Part shown: piece after piece, positions 44,639 through 54,372 of the stretch
How the letters are laid out: every line of letters starts with the position of its first letter
Position numbering within the stretch: the stretch's first letter is position 1
DNA from: Bin5 sp034422415
GTDB lineage: Bacteria > Chloroflexota > Anaerolineae > Caldilineales > Caldilineaceae
DNA length: 64,000 bases
Direction of reading: 5' to 3'
Assembly: GCA_965202955.1 (NCBI GenBank)
Contig: OZ241871.1
Coordinates: 2,418,001-2,482,000 of the forward strand
The notes under the pieces: model-generated
The model's input: only the letters and a program-made list of their open reading frames with translations
What the model was told of the DNA's origin: nothing
The model's database searches: none
Made by a program: the position numbers and the translations under genes

Positions 44639-46099
44639 CTAAAGGCCTGCCAGTTTCTGACCGTCGGCAAGGATCGAGGCCACTTTCTCCTTGCGGGTCG
44701 TCTCCGTGTAGATGCGGATCAGCGGTTCGGTGCCGGAGAAGCGCACCAGTAGCCAGCCTCCGTCCTCCATCAGGAATTTGTAGCCGTCGATCGTGACGCG
44801 CTCGGTGATGGCAAGGCCACCCAGTGTACACTCGCTAAGGTCGACGTTCTCGAGTCTGCGCTGAGCCGCGGTCTTCATCTCCTCGCCGGTCAGGCGGATG
44901 TCGATGCGGTCGTAGTAGTGCTCGCCGACCCGCTCGAAGAGAAGTTGCAGCAGCTCGGTCGGCCTTTTGCCGGTACGCACCATCAGGTCCAGCAGGTAGA
45001 GATTCGAGAGGATACCGTCGCGTTCGGGCACATGGCCGCGGAAGGCGTAGCCGCCGCTCTCCTCGCCGCCGATGAGCGCGTCGTGCTCCAGCATCGCCGG
45101 CGCAACGTATTTGAAGCCGACGCCGGTCTCGACGACCGGTACATCGTAGGCTGCACACAGTTTGTCGAGCATCGAGGTCGTGCTGAGGGTTTTGACAATC
45201 GGGCCGCGTTCGCCGCGCACCTCCAACAGGTAGTAGGCAAGCAGCCCGTAGACCCGCAACTGGTCGACGAACTGGCCGTTCTCATCGCCGAAGCCGCAGC
45301 GGTCGGCGTCTCCGTCGAGGATGCAGATGCAATCGGCTTCGACGGAGCGAGCCACGGCGAGGCCGGCGTCCACATTTGGGGGGATTGGCTCAGGGCGGGC
45401 CATTTCGGGGAAGGTCGGATTGCGCTGCGCGTGGATTTCGATGACATCGGTCTTGCCGCCCGCCAGGATTTCGCTCAACCAGCCGGCGCCGTTGCCCCAC
45501 ATGCTGTCGACGACGATCTTTAGCCCGGCGTCGCGGATGCGCGCAACGTCGAGCAGTCCGTTCAGATGGGCCAGATAGGCGGACTGCGGCTGGATGTAGC
45601 GGACCGCGCCACCGGTCAGGGCCGCGTCCAGCGAGGTGCGGCACACGCCTTCCGTTCCGGGGATGCGGGCTTCGATCGCGGCCAGCCCCTCCGGCGGCAC
45701 GGCGCCGCCGCTGGCGTCGCGCACCTTGAAGCCGTTGTCTTCGGGCGGATTGTGGCTGGCGGTGATGTTTACCGCACCGACCGCGTTGTTGTCGACGGCG
45801 GCGAAGCTGATTACCGGCGTTGGCGCGGCGTCGTCAATCAGCAGAACACGAAAGCCGTTGCCGGCGAGTACCTCGGCCACGGCAGATGCGAAATGTTCTC
45901 CCTGGAAGCGTTTGTCGTGGCCGACGACGACCGTTTTGGCGGCGTGGCCTTCGTCCGTCAGCCAGTTGGCAAAACCCTGTGCGCAGCGGCGCACATTTGC
46001 AAAGGTGTAGTCTTCGGCCATGCGTCCGCGCCAACCGTCCGTGCCGAAGCGAATGGGCGTTTGCGCTATTGTTTCGCCAATTGAACCTTTATTTGTCAT
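44639..46099 (-). CDS. phosphoglucomutase/phosphomannomutase family protein
   Basis: A 486-residue alpha-D-phosphohexomutase. The catalytic phosphoserine is in TASHNPPEDNGFK, the magnesium loop in LDGDADRCG, the sugar-binding loop in GGEESGGYAF and the phosphate loop in RFSGTEPLIRIYTE. It interconverts 1- and 6-phosphosugars to feed nucleotide-sugar synthesis. Start at 46099. Confidence 0.93.
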   Translation of the reverse strand: MTNKGSIGETIAQTPIRFGTDGWRGRMAEDYTFANVRRCAQGFANWLTDEGHAAKTVVVGHDKRFQGEHFASAVAEVLAGNGFRVLLIDDAAPTPVISFAAVDNNAVGAVNITASHNPPEDNGFKVRDASGGAVPPEGLAAIEARIPGTEGVCRTSLDAALTGGAVRYIQPQSAYLAHLNGLLDVARIRDAGLKIVVDSMWGNGAGWLSEILAGGKTDVIEIHAQRNPTFPEMARPEPIPPNVDAGLAVARSVEADCICILDGDADRCGFGDENGQFVDQLRVYGLLAYYLLEVRGERGPIVKTLSTTSMLDKLCAAYDVPVVETGVGFKYVAPAMLEHDALIGGEESGGYAFRGHVPERDGILSNLYLLDLMVRTGKRPTELLQLLFERVGEHYYDRIDIRLTGEEMKTAAQRRLENVDLSECTLGGLAITERVTIDGYKFLMEDGGWLLVRFSGTEPLIRIYTETTRKEKVASILADGQKLAGL

Positions 46100-46232
46100 G
46101 CAGTTTTCTCTCTATACAGGCGTCTGTTTCAGCCTGGCGCTTGCTAGCGCCGCTGTTGGGAGTCCCGCCTGGTCGGAAACACCGAAAGCCGCGAGCGGGT
46201 TATCTGGAAAAAGTAAGCCTACTCCAAGAAGT

Positions 46233-46259
46233 GTGAACGGGCAAAGCCCGATTGTTCAC
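46233..46259 (-). terminator. hairpin downstream of the methyltransferase gene
   Basis: GTGAAC pairs with GTTCAC and, inside, GGGC with GCCC around AAA, with a four-base bulge. It lies 32 bases past the methyltransferase stop on the minus strand. No strong T-run, so termination is only likely. Confidence 0.4.
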
Positions 46260-46290
46260 CGCCGGCGGGCGATGTGCCTGCCATCGTGCA

Positions 46291-47043
46291 CTATTTTCGG
46301 CCTGAGAAGAGCCCCTCTTGCAGGTGAAATAGCGTCTGGCCTTCCTGCTTAAGCGGATTCAGGAACGCCTTTGCCCCAGGCGGACCGTGCCAGAGCATCG
46401 CCTGCAGGTAGGACTGCATCACCGGATCGTGGCGCGCCGCCCAATTCTCGAAGATCATTTGTTTTTGGAGGAGTTCATGGCGGTCCAGTTCCAGCCCGGC
46501 GTTCGAGTAGCCGGCCAGCCACTCCGCCACGCTGAGGCAGCGACCGTGGCTGGGGTCGCGCAGTTTTTCGAATGCGTTGACGAAGTCGCCGGCGACGTCG
46601 GCGGGTACGACGTTATCCACCACTGCGAGGATGCCGCCACGCCGGAGAACGCGCACCGATTCCCGCAGAAAGGCGTCGATGTCGGGGAAATGGTGTGGGG
46701 CGATGCGGCAGGTCAGAAGGTCGAACCGGTCGTCCGGATAGGGCAGATTGTCGGCGTCGGCATACTCGACGGTTACGTTGGCGATGTCGCGCGCTTCCGC
46801 CTGCTCACGGGCGACGGTCAGCATCTGCGCCGTGATATCAGTTGCGTGCACATGGGCGACGTGCGGGGCGAAGGCGAAGGCGGTGTGGCCGGCGGCGGTG
46901 GCGATGTCAAGCGCGTGCCAGTGCGGCTGCGGCTGGACCACTTCGACCAGCCGTTGCAGACTGGCGCCCTTGGCGTGGGGCTGGCTGGTTACGTATTCGC
47001 GGGCGTTGACGCCGAACTGTTCCTGCACCAGTTTCTTGTCCAT
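46291..47043 (-). CDS. class I SAM-dependent methyltransferase
   Basis: A 250-residue methyltransferase. Motif I is in HALDIATAAGHTAFAFAPHV, motif II-like acidic end in HATDITAQMLTVAREQ and motif III in YPDDRFDLLTCRIAPHHF, as in UbiE-type enzymes. The acceptor is unknown. It is the last gene of a minus-strand run with the inositol monophosphatase (3-base gap) and the PH-domain protein (2-base gap), probably one transcript. Confidence 0.87.
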   Translation of the reverse strand: MDKKLVQEQFGVNAREYVTSQPHAKGASLQRLVEVVQPQPHWHALDIATAAGHTAFAFAPHVAHVHATDITAQMLTVAREQAEARDIANVTVEYADADNLPYPDDRFDLLTCRIAPHHFPDIDAFLRESVRVLRRGGILAVVDNVVPADVAGDFVNAFEKLRDPSHGRCLSVAEWLAGYSNAGLELDRHELLQKQMIFENWAARHDPVMQSYLQAMLWHGPPGAKAFLNPLKQEGQTLFHLQEGLFSGRK

Positions 47044-47046
47044 CGG

Positions 47047-47931
47047 TCAGTTCTCTTGCGACGAGTACGCGTCAAACTTGCCGGCGCGGCCTTCCTGGAT
47101 GGCGCACAACAGCGCTGCGTGGACGCCCGGCTGTCCGTTGCTGGCGACGATTTGGCGGTCGCCCAGGCCGAAGGGGGCGCCATCGTAGTTGGTGACAAGG
47201 CCGCCCGCCTCCCGCACCAGGAGCGTTCCCGGGGCAACATCCCAAGGCTGGATCGATCCTTCCCAGTAGCCCGAAAAGGCGCCGCTGGACAGATAGGCCA
47301 TGTCAGCCGAGGAGGCGCCCATCCGCCGTACGCCGCGGCAGATTGGCATGATGCGGGCGAATTCCGCCGCGTTGTTGTCGTCGCCCTCGGCGCGGTGGTA
47401 AGGGAAACCGGTGACGAGCAGCGCGTCAGATAGTGAGGAGACGCGGCTGACCTGCAGACGTTCCTCGGTGCCGTCGCGATGTCTCAACGTGGCGCCATGG
47501 CCGGCCTGCGCCCAGAAGAGTTCGAACCCTGGCAGGATCAGCGAGAGGCCCAAAACGGTTTCCCCGCGGCGGATGAGTGCGATGTTGATGCCGAACCAGG
47601 GCACGCCGGCGGCGTAATTGATTGTGCCGTCGATCGGATCGACGAGCCAGTAATGCTCGTCATCCGGCTGCTCGTCGCTTTCTTCGCCCCAAAAGCCGAA
47701 TTCGGGCGTCAGCGCGACCAGTTCGTCGCGGATCAGCGCCTCGCAGGCGAGGTCGGCCTCGGTGACGAGGTCGTGTTCGGTCGATTTGGAACGGACGGCG
47801 CGCAGGCCGTCCCGCTGCATGTTCAGCACCAGTTCACCGGCCCGGTAGGCCAATTCAAAGAGAGCGGATGGCGCGACTGGCAACGCCTCTTGGGGCCGCG
47901 GCCCGTGTTCAGCTGCCGTTGGGAGATTCAC
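47047..47931 (-). CDS. inositol monophosphatase family protein
   Basis: A 294-residue phosphatase. The metal site is formed by Glu in WGEESDEQ, the DPIDGTINYA motif and Asp in PWDVAPGTLLVREAGG. It dephosphorylates inositol monophosphate or a related substrate (for example fructose-1,6-bisphosphate or PAP). Lies 3 bases from the methyltransferase and 2 bases from the PH-domain gene; the three are translated from one mRNA. Confidence 0.9.
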   Translation of the reverse strand: MNLPTAAEHGPRPQEALPVAPSALFELAYRAGELVLNMQRDGLRAVRSKSTEHDLVTEADLACEALIRDELVALTPEFGFWGEESDEQPDDEHYWLVDPIDGTINYAAGVPWFGINIALIRRGETVLGLSLILPGFELFWAQAGHGATLRHRDGTEERLQVSRVSSLSDALLVTGFPYHRAEGDDNNAAEFARIMPICRGVRRMGASSADMAYLSSGAFSGYWEGSIQPWDVAPGTLLVREAGGLVTNYDGAPFGLGDRQIVASNGQPGVHAALLCAIQEGRAGKFDAYSSQEN

Positions 47932-47933
47932 GG

Positions 47934-48503
47934 CTACATCTCCTCGCGGAAATGGAGGCCGCGCCGCTCTTTTTCGCGAATGGTGGCTTTGCGGATCATC
48001 TCGCGCAGCTCCATCGGATTCTTGACGTTGTGGAGCGTCACCTCAGGGTGGGAGGGGTCGTTACTGACGATTGCAACGTCGCCCACGTTAAGCGCGCGTT
48101 CGCCCAGATGCTGGGTCACCGACGTATCGCGTACGCGCACCAGTTCGATTTCGTGGTAGCTGCGTCCAAGCAGGCCGCGTATGAGCCGGATACGCTGTGT
48201 TGTCAGTTCGTAGCGGACACCGATTGAGAGGTAGGGCCGACCGGACCACAGCAGTTCTTCGGTTTCGACGTGGTCGTCAGCGGCGTCGGCAGGGTATGTT
48301 GCGGGCGCCGGCGCTCTGGCTGTGGCGGCTGATTGCTCGACCTCGGATTCCATCGCATCCAGGGCGGCAAAGAGGCCATCGGCCAGCGCGTTGACGATTG
48401 CTTGCAGCTGAGCCTGCGGGATGGCGCTGATTTCGACATCGCTGTCGGACAGAGACTGGTAGAAGCGGGCCGTGATGATCTGACGTACCTGTTGTTCGTC
48501 CAT
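47934..48503 (-). CDS. bacterial PH-domain protein
   Basis: A 189-residue protein. The start at 48503 has AGGAGA 8 bases upstream; a longer open frame lacks a site. The N-terminal 70 residues form an acidic helical segment (ITARFYQSLSDSDVEISAI...). The C-terminal half (LLWSGRPYLSIGVRYELTTQRIRLIRG ... YHEIELVRVRDTS) fits a bacterial PH domain (DUF304-like). No membrane helix is seen, which is unusual for the group. Function unknown. Confidence 0.7.
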   Translation of the reverse strand: MDEQQVRQIITARFYQSLSDSDVEISAIPQAQLQAIVNALADGLFAALDAMESEVEQSAATARAPAPATYPADAADDHVETEELLWSGRPYLSIGVRYELTTQRIRLIRGLLGRSYHEIELVRVRDTSVTQHLGERALNVGDVAIVSNDPSHPEVTLHNVKNPMELREMIRKATIREKERRGLHFREEM

Positions 48504-48677
48504 AGAGCGGTTCTCCTGCTCCCGCGCCCGAGTGTGTTGCAAGTCCGGCCGGCAACCCGTTGCGGATGGCGGGGACAAGATTGCGTCGAGGTTAGCGTTG
48601 AATGAACGCGGGCATGCCATTTGCCGGCGTCCGGGCAACGAGCTGGAACGATCGGCTGATGACAATGACCTGTTCTA

Positions 48678-48706
48678 ATGATAGTGCCAGGGGAGCCAAT
48701 TCGCAA
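48678..48706 (-). promoter_or_regulatory. promoter for the PH-domain/IMPase/methyltransferase operon
   Basis: Minus-strand TTGCGA (48706-48701), 17 bases, TATCAT (48683-48678). It points into the operon that begins at 48503, with a leader of about 170 bases. Confidence 0.45.
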
Positions 48707-48730
48707 TTGCGGCGCTAATTCGCGGCGCTT

Positions 48731-48759
48731 TTGCGGGCGGCGCGCGCGTAATGTATCAT
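48731..48759 (+). promoter_or_regulatory. promoter for the MBL-fold hydrolase
   Basis: TTGCGG (48731-48736), 17 bases, TATCAT (48754-48759). It is divergent from the promoter at 48678-48706 and uses the same -10 sequence. Confidence 0.45.
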
Positions 48760-48805
48760 CGCGGTGGAGAGGGAGCGGCGCCGTTTGCTGTGGATGCACG
48801 GTTCG

Positions 48806-48817
48806 CTGTGATCACAG
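48806..48817. promoter_or_regulatory. 12-base palindrome, possible operator
   Basis: CTGTGATCACAG is a perfect palindrome. It lies about 40 bases after the predicted start of transcription of the MBL gene. TGTGA/TCACA half-sites recall CRP/FNR-type operators but without their normal spacer. Within the 384-base gap between 48503 and 48888 I see no other gene. Confidence 0.35.
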
Positions 48818-48887
48818 TCAGGCGTTGTTCGCCGATGCGATTGCGCAAGGTCATGCTGTTGGCTTGCGATTGAGAAAGGATTCCACT

Positions 48888-49550
48888 GTGGATATTGACT
48901 GGTACGGTCATTCCTGCTTTCGATTGCGTGAACGCGGCGTCACGGTGGTCTGCGACCCCTTCAGCAAGGAGACGACGGGCCTCGCGCTGCCGAAGCTGCG
49001 CGCCGATATTGTTACGATCAGCCGCGACTCGCCCGATCGCGACGACAAGGTTGACGAACTGTTTGGCGGCGAGCCGAAGATCCTGCGGGGCCCAGGAGAT
49101 TACGAAGTGCGACAGGTGCTCGTCACCGGGCTGCCCACGTCGCACAACGGCACGCGCAACGTCGCTTTCTTTCTCGATTTTGCCGGCCTCACCGTCGGTC
49201 ATCTGGGGGAGTTGGGCCAGGCTCCGTCGCAGCGGCTGGTGGAGGAGTTGGGGGATATCGACGTGCTGCTGGCGCCGGTAAGCGGGCCGCAAACGCCCGA
49301 CGTCTCCCGAATCGCCGAGGTCATCAGCCTGCTGGACCCGCGCATCGTCGTGCCGATGCACTACCTCTACGAAACTTTGCAAAACGAGTCGACCGAATCT
49401 CCCGAGCCCGTCGCACGCTTTTTGACGGAACTGGGCATCAGCGATCCGGAGGTGACGGATACGCTAAAGTTGACGAAGCACAGTTTGTCGGAGGAGACGC
49501 AAGTGGTGCTTTTGCGTCCGAACGGGTCTGTTCGCCCCGTGAGCAGATAG
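48888..49550 (+). CDS. MBL-fold metallo-hydrolase
   Basis: A 220-residue member of the metallo-beta-lactamase superfamily, related to UlaG-like proteins. It starts with DIDWYGHSCFRLRERGVTVV, then GDYEVRQVLV, TVGHLGELG and MHYLYETL supply histidines and acids for a metal site; the full HxHxDH motif is not seen. The GTG start at 48888 has AAAGGA 8 bases upstream. Reaction unknown. Confidence 0.82.
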   Translation: MDIDWYGHSCFRLRERGVTVVCDPFSKETTGLALPKLRADIVTISRDSPDRDDKVDELFGGEPKILRGPGDYEVRQVLVTGLPTSHNGTRNVAFFLDFAGLTVGHLGELGQAPSQRLVEELGDIDVLLAPVSGPQTPDVSRIAEVISLLDPRIVVPMHYLYETLQNESTESPEPVARFLTELGISDPEVTDTLKLTKHSLSEETQVVLLRPNGSVRPVSR

Positions 49551-49567
49551 AGGATCCGCGCCGCCCA

Positions 49568-52057
49568 TCATCGCCAGTTCAATCTTTTGCGCAACCATGC
49601 CCGCCACAGGACCGGGCGGAGCCGGCGCCAATTGCTGCTGAGCTCCTGCTTTGCATCGTCGGCAAAACTCTGCGGGCGCGGGCTATAACGGAACTGGACG
49701 AAGATTTCCGTTATGCGGCTGATGAAGGGTGTGCCCTTGGGCAGATGCTCGACCAGGAGCGTCTCGCGTTCGTAGGGCGTTAACGCCTGCTCCGACATCG
49801 TCGGCTGGGCGACCGACATGCCCGGTCTCCTCAGACGCAGCGGCACGTTCAAGCGGGCGGTCCAGCTCAGCAGCCGTTCATAATAGATCTGCGGCGGCTG
49901 TACAAATGCTTTCGGCCCCTGATACATGCGCCGACGCATCAGCCAGACGCCGGCGATCAGTGTCAGAACGATGATGGCGATACTGGTACTGATCAGCGGT
50001 TGACGGGCAGGGAGACCTCCGATGCCCGGAACCGGTCCTGCGATGTCCTCGGGGAATTCATCTTCGAGACCGACTCCGTCAGCCATCAGAAACTCTTCGT
50101 CCTCTGGCAGCGGCTCATCCATACCGGGGATGAGCCCGCTGTCCTGAAGCTCCGTCCCGGCGGGCCGATCGAGAGTGCTCTCGCCTGCGGTCGGCTCGAA
50201 TTCGATCCAGCCGAACTGCGGGAAGTAGACCTCCACCCAGGTATGAGCGTCCTGTTCGGTGAGGAAGACCGTGTTCGTCTCCGGGTCGAACGCGCCTTCG
50301 GCGTAACCGCTGGCCGTGCGTGCGGGGATGCCCTGGCTGCGCAGCATCGTGGCCATGGCCGAGGCGTAGTAGTCGCAGTAGCCGCGCTGGATGTCGAACA
50401 GGAAATACTCCAGCGGGTCCACATCCGCGGCCGGCGCGGCTATGCCTTCGTCGTATTCAAATGCGCGCAGGTACCGCTCAAGCGATTTGATTTTGTCGTA
50501 CGTCGTGGGCGCACCGGCCATCACCTCTGCGGCCAGCTCTGCCACGCGGGGTGAGAAGGTGTCAGGCAGCTGGAGGTAGCGGTCAAGTATCTGGGCCGGA
50601 TAGTCGGCTTCCACCTCACGCAACTCGCGAATCGAGACAACGGTCTGGTTGCTGATGACCTCGTAGCTGTCGCCGTCCTCGAGCGAGATGCGGGAGCGGG
50701 CCCACGTCAGCTCGCCGTCTCCCGGTAGCGCAGCGCCGGCGGAGGCTGCCGCGCCCCCGCTGGGGCTGTCATAGTCCTGGTGTAGTGCGGTCAGCGGGAT
50801 GCTTGCCTGAACAACATCGGGCATGGCCAGGAGAACATTTCCGGTCGATGTGCGTACAGTGATTGTCTGGGTGATCGGCGAGCGCGCGGTCCACAGGGTC
50901 ACCGGAATCGGCTCGTTCGCCCGGTAGGAGTTCTCTTCCTCGGAGGTATTGATCCACTGCCGGCCGGTGAAGCGGTCGAAGGCAACCGCTCGCCAGTAGC
51001 GCCCTTGCGGGCCTGTCACGTCCATTATCGGGTGGTTGCTTACGCTGCGCTCGCCGCCCAGCGTAAGTGTGCGGCCGAATCCGGTCTGGACGGCCCGTCC
51101 TTGCCGGTTCAGGCCCTGGTAGAGGCGGTTCCATTCCTGTAACGCCTCCTCCCAGCGATAGTTGATCGGCTGTAGCAAATCGTGGAAGACGAGGTTGCGC
51201 CCCATGTTGGGCGCGATAAAGGCGAGGGCGATGACGGCGATTGTGTACACGAAGCCCGAGCGCATGAAGTCGAAATTGATGTCTTCGTTGAAGTTGATGC
51301 GCAGGGTGCGCCAGCGCTGGCGATGATCGATCAGCGTGGTCCAGGCGAGCAGAAGCAGCGCGATCATGCAGTAGGCGACAAGGAACCCGATTACGGAGGT
51401 GGGCGCGTAGTGGGTATTGACCAGGAGCGCAACACCGGCCATCAGCACACCGCGCCAGACATGGCCGTGCCGGAAGACCGACCAGACACCCAGATAGGTG
51501 AGCCACCAGACGAGATAACTGATTTCGAAGATGAAAACGACGTTATCATTGCTGGCCTGTTGGTTGATGGCGGCTTCAACCCAATCCAGCCAGCGTTCCA
51601 ACAGGAAGTAGGCCCTGGCCTGCAGTTCCGGGATTCCCCTTTCGGTGAATGCATGCACGCGCTCCTCCTCCCCCACGAGGAAGGTCATCAGATAGAAGAC
51701 CCATGCCAGCCCGGCCGCAAAGCTGTGGGAGAGCATGAAGAAGCTGTCGAAGCGGCTGAATGCCATCAGCGAGCCCATCGCAATCGCGCCGGCGACGACG
51801 AATATGAGCATCTCCATTCTCATCGTGCCGGTCCAGCCGGCGCCGCTGATAGAGAGCGCGAGGATGAGGTAGATTGCGCCAAGCAGAAGCAGCGTGATTA
51901 CTCGTCCTTCGCGAAAATAGGCAAAGGATCCGGGCGTCTCGGGGGCCGGGCCCGCCCCGGCTGTGTTTTCCTCTATCGCGACTGGGGGGGTGGAACTTTG
52001 CGGGCGCCGGGCGCGTTGGGCGGACGTGTCTCGTGTGGTTATTGGTTGATTTCGCAA
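49568..52057 (-). CDS. transglutaminase-like membrane protein (TgpA/DUF3488 type)
   Basis: An 829-residue protein. Several membrane helices lie in the first 300 residues, a large outer domain follows and one helix sits near residue 690. The transglutaminase triad is visible as Cys in QRGYCDYYASAMATML, His in DAHTWVEVY and an acidic residue in WIEFEPT (Glu here rather than the usual Asp). These enzymes act on proteins or peptides outside the cell membrane. The start is TTG at 52057 with AGGAG seven bases upstream. Confidence 0.88.
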   Translation of the reverse strand: MRNQPITTRDTSAQRARRPQSSTPPVAIEENTAGAGPAPETPGSFAYFREGRVITLLLLGAIYLILALSISGAGWTGTMRMEMLIFVVAGAIAMGSLMAFSRFDSFFMLSHSFAAGLAWVFYLMTFLVGEEERVHAFTERGIPELQARAYFLLERWLDWVEAAINQQASNDNVVFIFEISYLVWWLTYLGVWSVFRHGHVWRGVLMAGVALLVNTHYAPTSVIGFLVAYCMIALLLLAWTTLIDHRQRWRTLRINFNEDINFDFMRSGFVYTIAVIALAFIAPNMGRNLVFHDLLQPINYRWEEALQEWNRLYQGLNRQGRAVQTGFGRTLTLGGERSVSNHPIMDVTGPQGRYWRAVAFDRFTGRQWINTSEEENSYRANEPIPVTLWTARSPITQTITVRTSTGNVLLAMPDVVQASIPLTALHQDYDSPSGGAAASAGAALPGDGELTWARSRISLEDGDSYEVISNQTVVSIRELREVEADYPAQILDRYLQLPDTFSPRVAELAAEVMAGAPTTYDKIKSLERYLRAFEYDEGIAAPAADVDPLEYFLFDIQRGYCDYYASAMATMLRSQGIPARTASGYAEGAFDPETNTVFLTEQDAHTWVEVYFPQFGWIEFEPTAGESTLDRPAGTELQDSGLIPGMDEPLPEDEEFLMADGVGLEDEFPEDIAGPVPGIGGLPARQPLISTSIAIIVLTLIAGVWLMRRRMYQGPKAFVQPPQIYYERLLSWTARLNVPLRLRRPGMSVAQPTMSEQALTPYERETLLVEHLPKGTPFISRITEIFVQFRYSPRPQSFADDAKQELSSNWRRLRPVLWRAWLRKRLNWR

Positions 52058-52168
52058 GGTGATCTCCTGAGGTCGACAGGATGACGCGGCTCTATCGCGC
52101 CAATGCTACGAAAAGGCAGCGGATCGAATCCTGTCAAACGCTCGGCCAGGTCTATCACGGTCTCAGTT

Positions 52169-54292
52169 TCAGAGGAGCAGCCACAGCACACCGGCAAATA
52201 GTGAACTGAGGATGATTCCCATCGCGACGGCAAGCCAGAGCCGGATTGTGTCGATGTTCTCAACATGGGCGGACAAGCGCTGCGGCTCGTCATTCAGTCC
52301 GAGCAGCCAGACGCGTTGCGGCGCGGTTGTGTCGGGGGAATCGCCAATCACGATCTGCACAGTGCTGTCGGAAGCAAGCCGCTGCCAGCGGTTCGCTTCC
52401 AGCCGGTGTTGCGCGGCCCGCAGCGAGTCTCGGATCTCCCGCGCGGAGGCCTCGGCGCGGCTGCCTGCCGTCCCATTGGCGGCTGTTTCCGCCGCTGCGG
52501 CTGCTTCTCTCTGCAGTAGGGCTGCCATGTTATACCATTCATCTGCGGCGGGGCGAAAATCGACCTCGATCGACTGTGTCGTTCGTCGCCAGAGGAGACG
52601 AGTTTCCTCCTGTATCTCCTGCTCGGCCGCCAGAAAGACGCTGCGCAAAAGCGCCCAATCAGGCTGTTGGGGCGTATTCTGCACCAGAATCCGTCGTTTG
52701 CGGGCGTCGAGCCGGTTGAGCCGGATGCGGAGCGCGTCCAGTTCCTCTGTCAGCGTTGCGTCGGTAATGCCGGCGGAGATCCAGGAGTTCAGCAGGCTGT
52801 TGAGGGCGCTACTGCCATCCGACCGGCGCTGGCCGATGGGACGCGCCAGGAGATCGATGGAGACCGTCTTCTGGTCCAATGTAAGGGTGGCCTGCCAATT
52901 GGCGAAGAGCGTGCGATACTCCGGCCGCGGCTGCAAGTCTCCAGCCAACACATCTTCGCCAACGAGGGCAATAGCGGCCTCTGCATTGCCCTCGTTCAAC
53001 TGTTGCAGCACTTCTTGCAGGATCAGGGCGCGGCGCTCCTCCTCCAGCGAATTCTGGTCGACGACATCGACCGGCAGGAGGGCGAGGCGGTCGGTGAGGA
53101 GCAGGGCCTGGGGCCAATCTTGCTTTAAGCGGGCTGTGCGCAACTGATGCTGGAGGCCCTGGGCCACCCAACTTTGCAGTTCAAGGCGGGTTGGACCCTG
53201 CGGCAAGGCTGGCAGGGCCTGCTCCGCCTCCGCGATCATGAGGGCGACGTAGGCGCCGTCCACGGCACCATCGGCGGCAATGGCGCGCATGCGGTAAAGG
53301 GCGGCCAACTGATAACGTACCCCGGCCAGAATGGCATCCGGGCGGCCGCCTTCCTGGCTCAAATGCAGCGCTTGCGTGTAGGCGGCCAGGGCCTGGCCAT
53401 AGAAACGTTCCCGCACCGCGGTAGCGACATTGGGCGCCTGGAATAGCCGTGCATATAGATTTCCCAACCATTGGTATGACTCTGGTTCGTTGCGGAGTCG
53501 AATCTGCTCGCGGGCGGAGTGAATTTCCCGGATCCATTGTGGATGAAGCGTCTGGAAGAGGATTTCTGCATTCGGAGGCGGTTCTTCGCGCAGCCACTCG
53601 AGCTGCCCGCCGCGCACTTCCCAACCGCGGGGGCCTACTTGCAGCCAGCTGTCCGAGGGGCCCAGCCACTGCGTCAGGGCGGCGAAGTCGATCGTTACCC
53701 GCCAACCGTTGATTTCTTTGGGCCAGGAAAGCAGTTCAGCGATCGGGTAATGAAAGTCGAAGGTCTGCGTTGCGCTCAGGGGCAGATCGTAACGCAGGAC
53801 AAGACGACGGCGGGCGTCCGCCTCGAACTTGACCTGAACGCTCTGTCCGATCTTTTCGCCTGCGGGCTGCAGCGAGAGCGGCTGTCCGTCGAGGGTCAGG
53901 GTGATGTTGTGGGGCAGGGGACGACCCGCGGCAGCTGCACCAGCAGGTTGCGCGACAAGCAGAATTGCGATAATCTCTTCCTTCCCTTCATTGTGCAGTC
54001 GGTATACGGCTTCGATTTGAAGCAGGAGGGGGCCGCCTGCCGTCAGACGGGCATCAAGCGTGTGGGTTAGCAGGACGGGCGAAGATTCTAGCGCCGGCAG
54101 CAAGAAAAGGTGCGAGGCGTCGGTGGAACTTGTCTGATGAAACTGTTTTGGATTAATATTCTCGTTACGGGGCGCGGCCGACAGGTCGTTGCTTGCCGTG
54201 GATAGCAGGACTCCACAGCAAAAAAAAATGTACAAAATCTGAAGGAAGAAAGTTGCGAATCGAGGGCACTTTTGATATTGTATTATATGCAT
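52169..54292 (-). CDS. large exported membrane-anchored protein, unknown function
   Basis: A 707-residue protein. A signal-like hydrophobic segment (FLQILYIFFCCGVLLSTAS) lies near residue 15-35, the outer part contains an early beta-rich domain and a long helical region of tetratricopeptide-like character, and a single helix (LWLAVAMGIILSSLFAGVLWLLL in part) anchors the C-terminus. No catalytic motif is seen. It lies about 110 bases upstream of the transglutaminase on the same strand, so the two probably form one unit at the cell surface. Confidence 0.6.
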   Translation of the reverse strand: MHIIQYQKCPRFATFFLQILYIFFCCGVLLSTASNDLSAAPRNENINPKQFHQTSSTDASHLFLLPALESSPVLLTHTLDARLTAGGPLLLQIEAVYRLHNEGKEEIIAILLVAQPAGAAAAGRPLPHNITLTLDGQPLSLQPAGEKIGQSVQVKFEADARRRLVLRYDLPLSATQTFDFHYPIAELLSWPKEINGWRVTIDFAALTQWLGPSDSWLQVGPRGWEVRGGQLEWLREEPPPNAEILFQTLHPQWIREIHSAREQIRLRNEPESYQWLGNLYARLFQAPNVATAVRERFYGQALAAYTQALHLSQEGGRPDAILAGVRYQLAALYRMRAIAADGAVDGAYVALMIAEAEQALPALPQGPTRLELQSWVAQGLQHQLRTARLKQDWPQALLLTDRLALLPVDVVDQNSLEEERRALILQEVLQQLNEGNAEAAIALVGEDVLAGDLQPRPEYRTLFANWQATLTLDQKTVSIDLLARPIGQRRSDGSSALNSLLNSWISAGITDATLTEELDALRIRLNRLDARKRRILVQNTPQQPDWALLRSVFLAAEQEIQEETRLLWRRTTQSIEVDFRPAADEWYNMAALLQREAAAAAETAANGTAGSRAEASAREIRDSLRAAQHRLEANRWQRLASDSTVQIVIGDSPDTTAPQRVWLLGLNDEPQRLSAHVENIDTIRLWLAVAMGIILSSLFAGVLWLLL

Positions 54293-54372
54293 AAATTGGA
54301 TTCATCCCTGTCTTGAACGGGGTGACAGCAGACTGCGTGATTTCGCCATGTTAGGGCGCGGCCAAGGCACAC

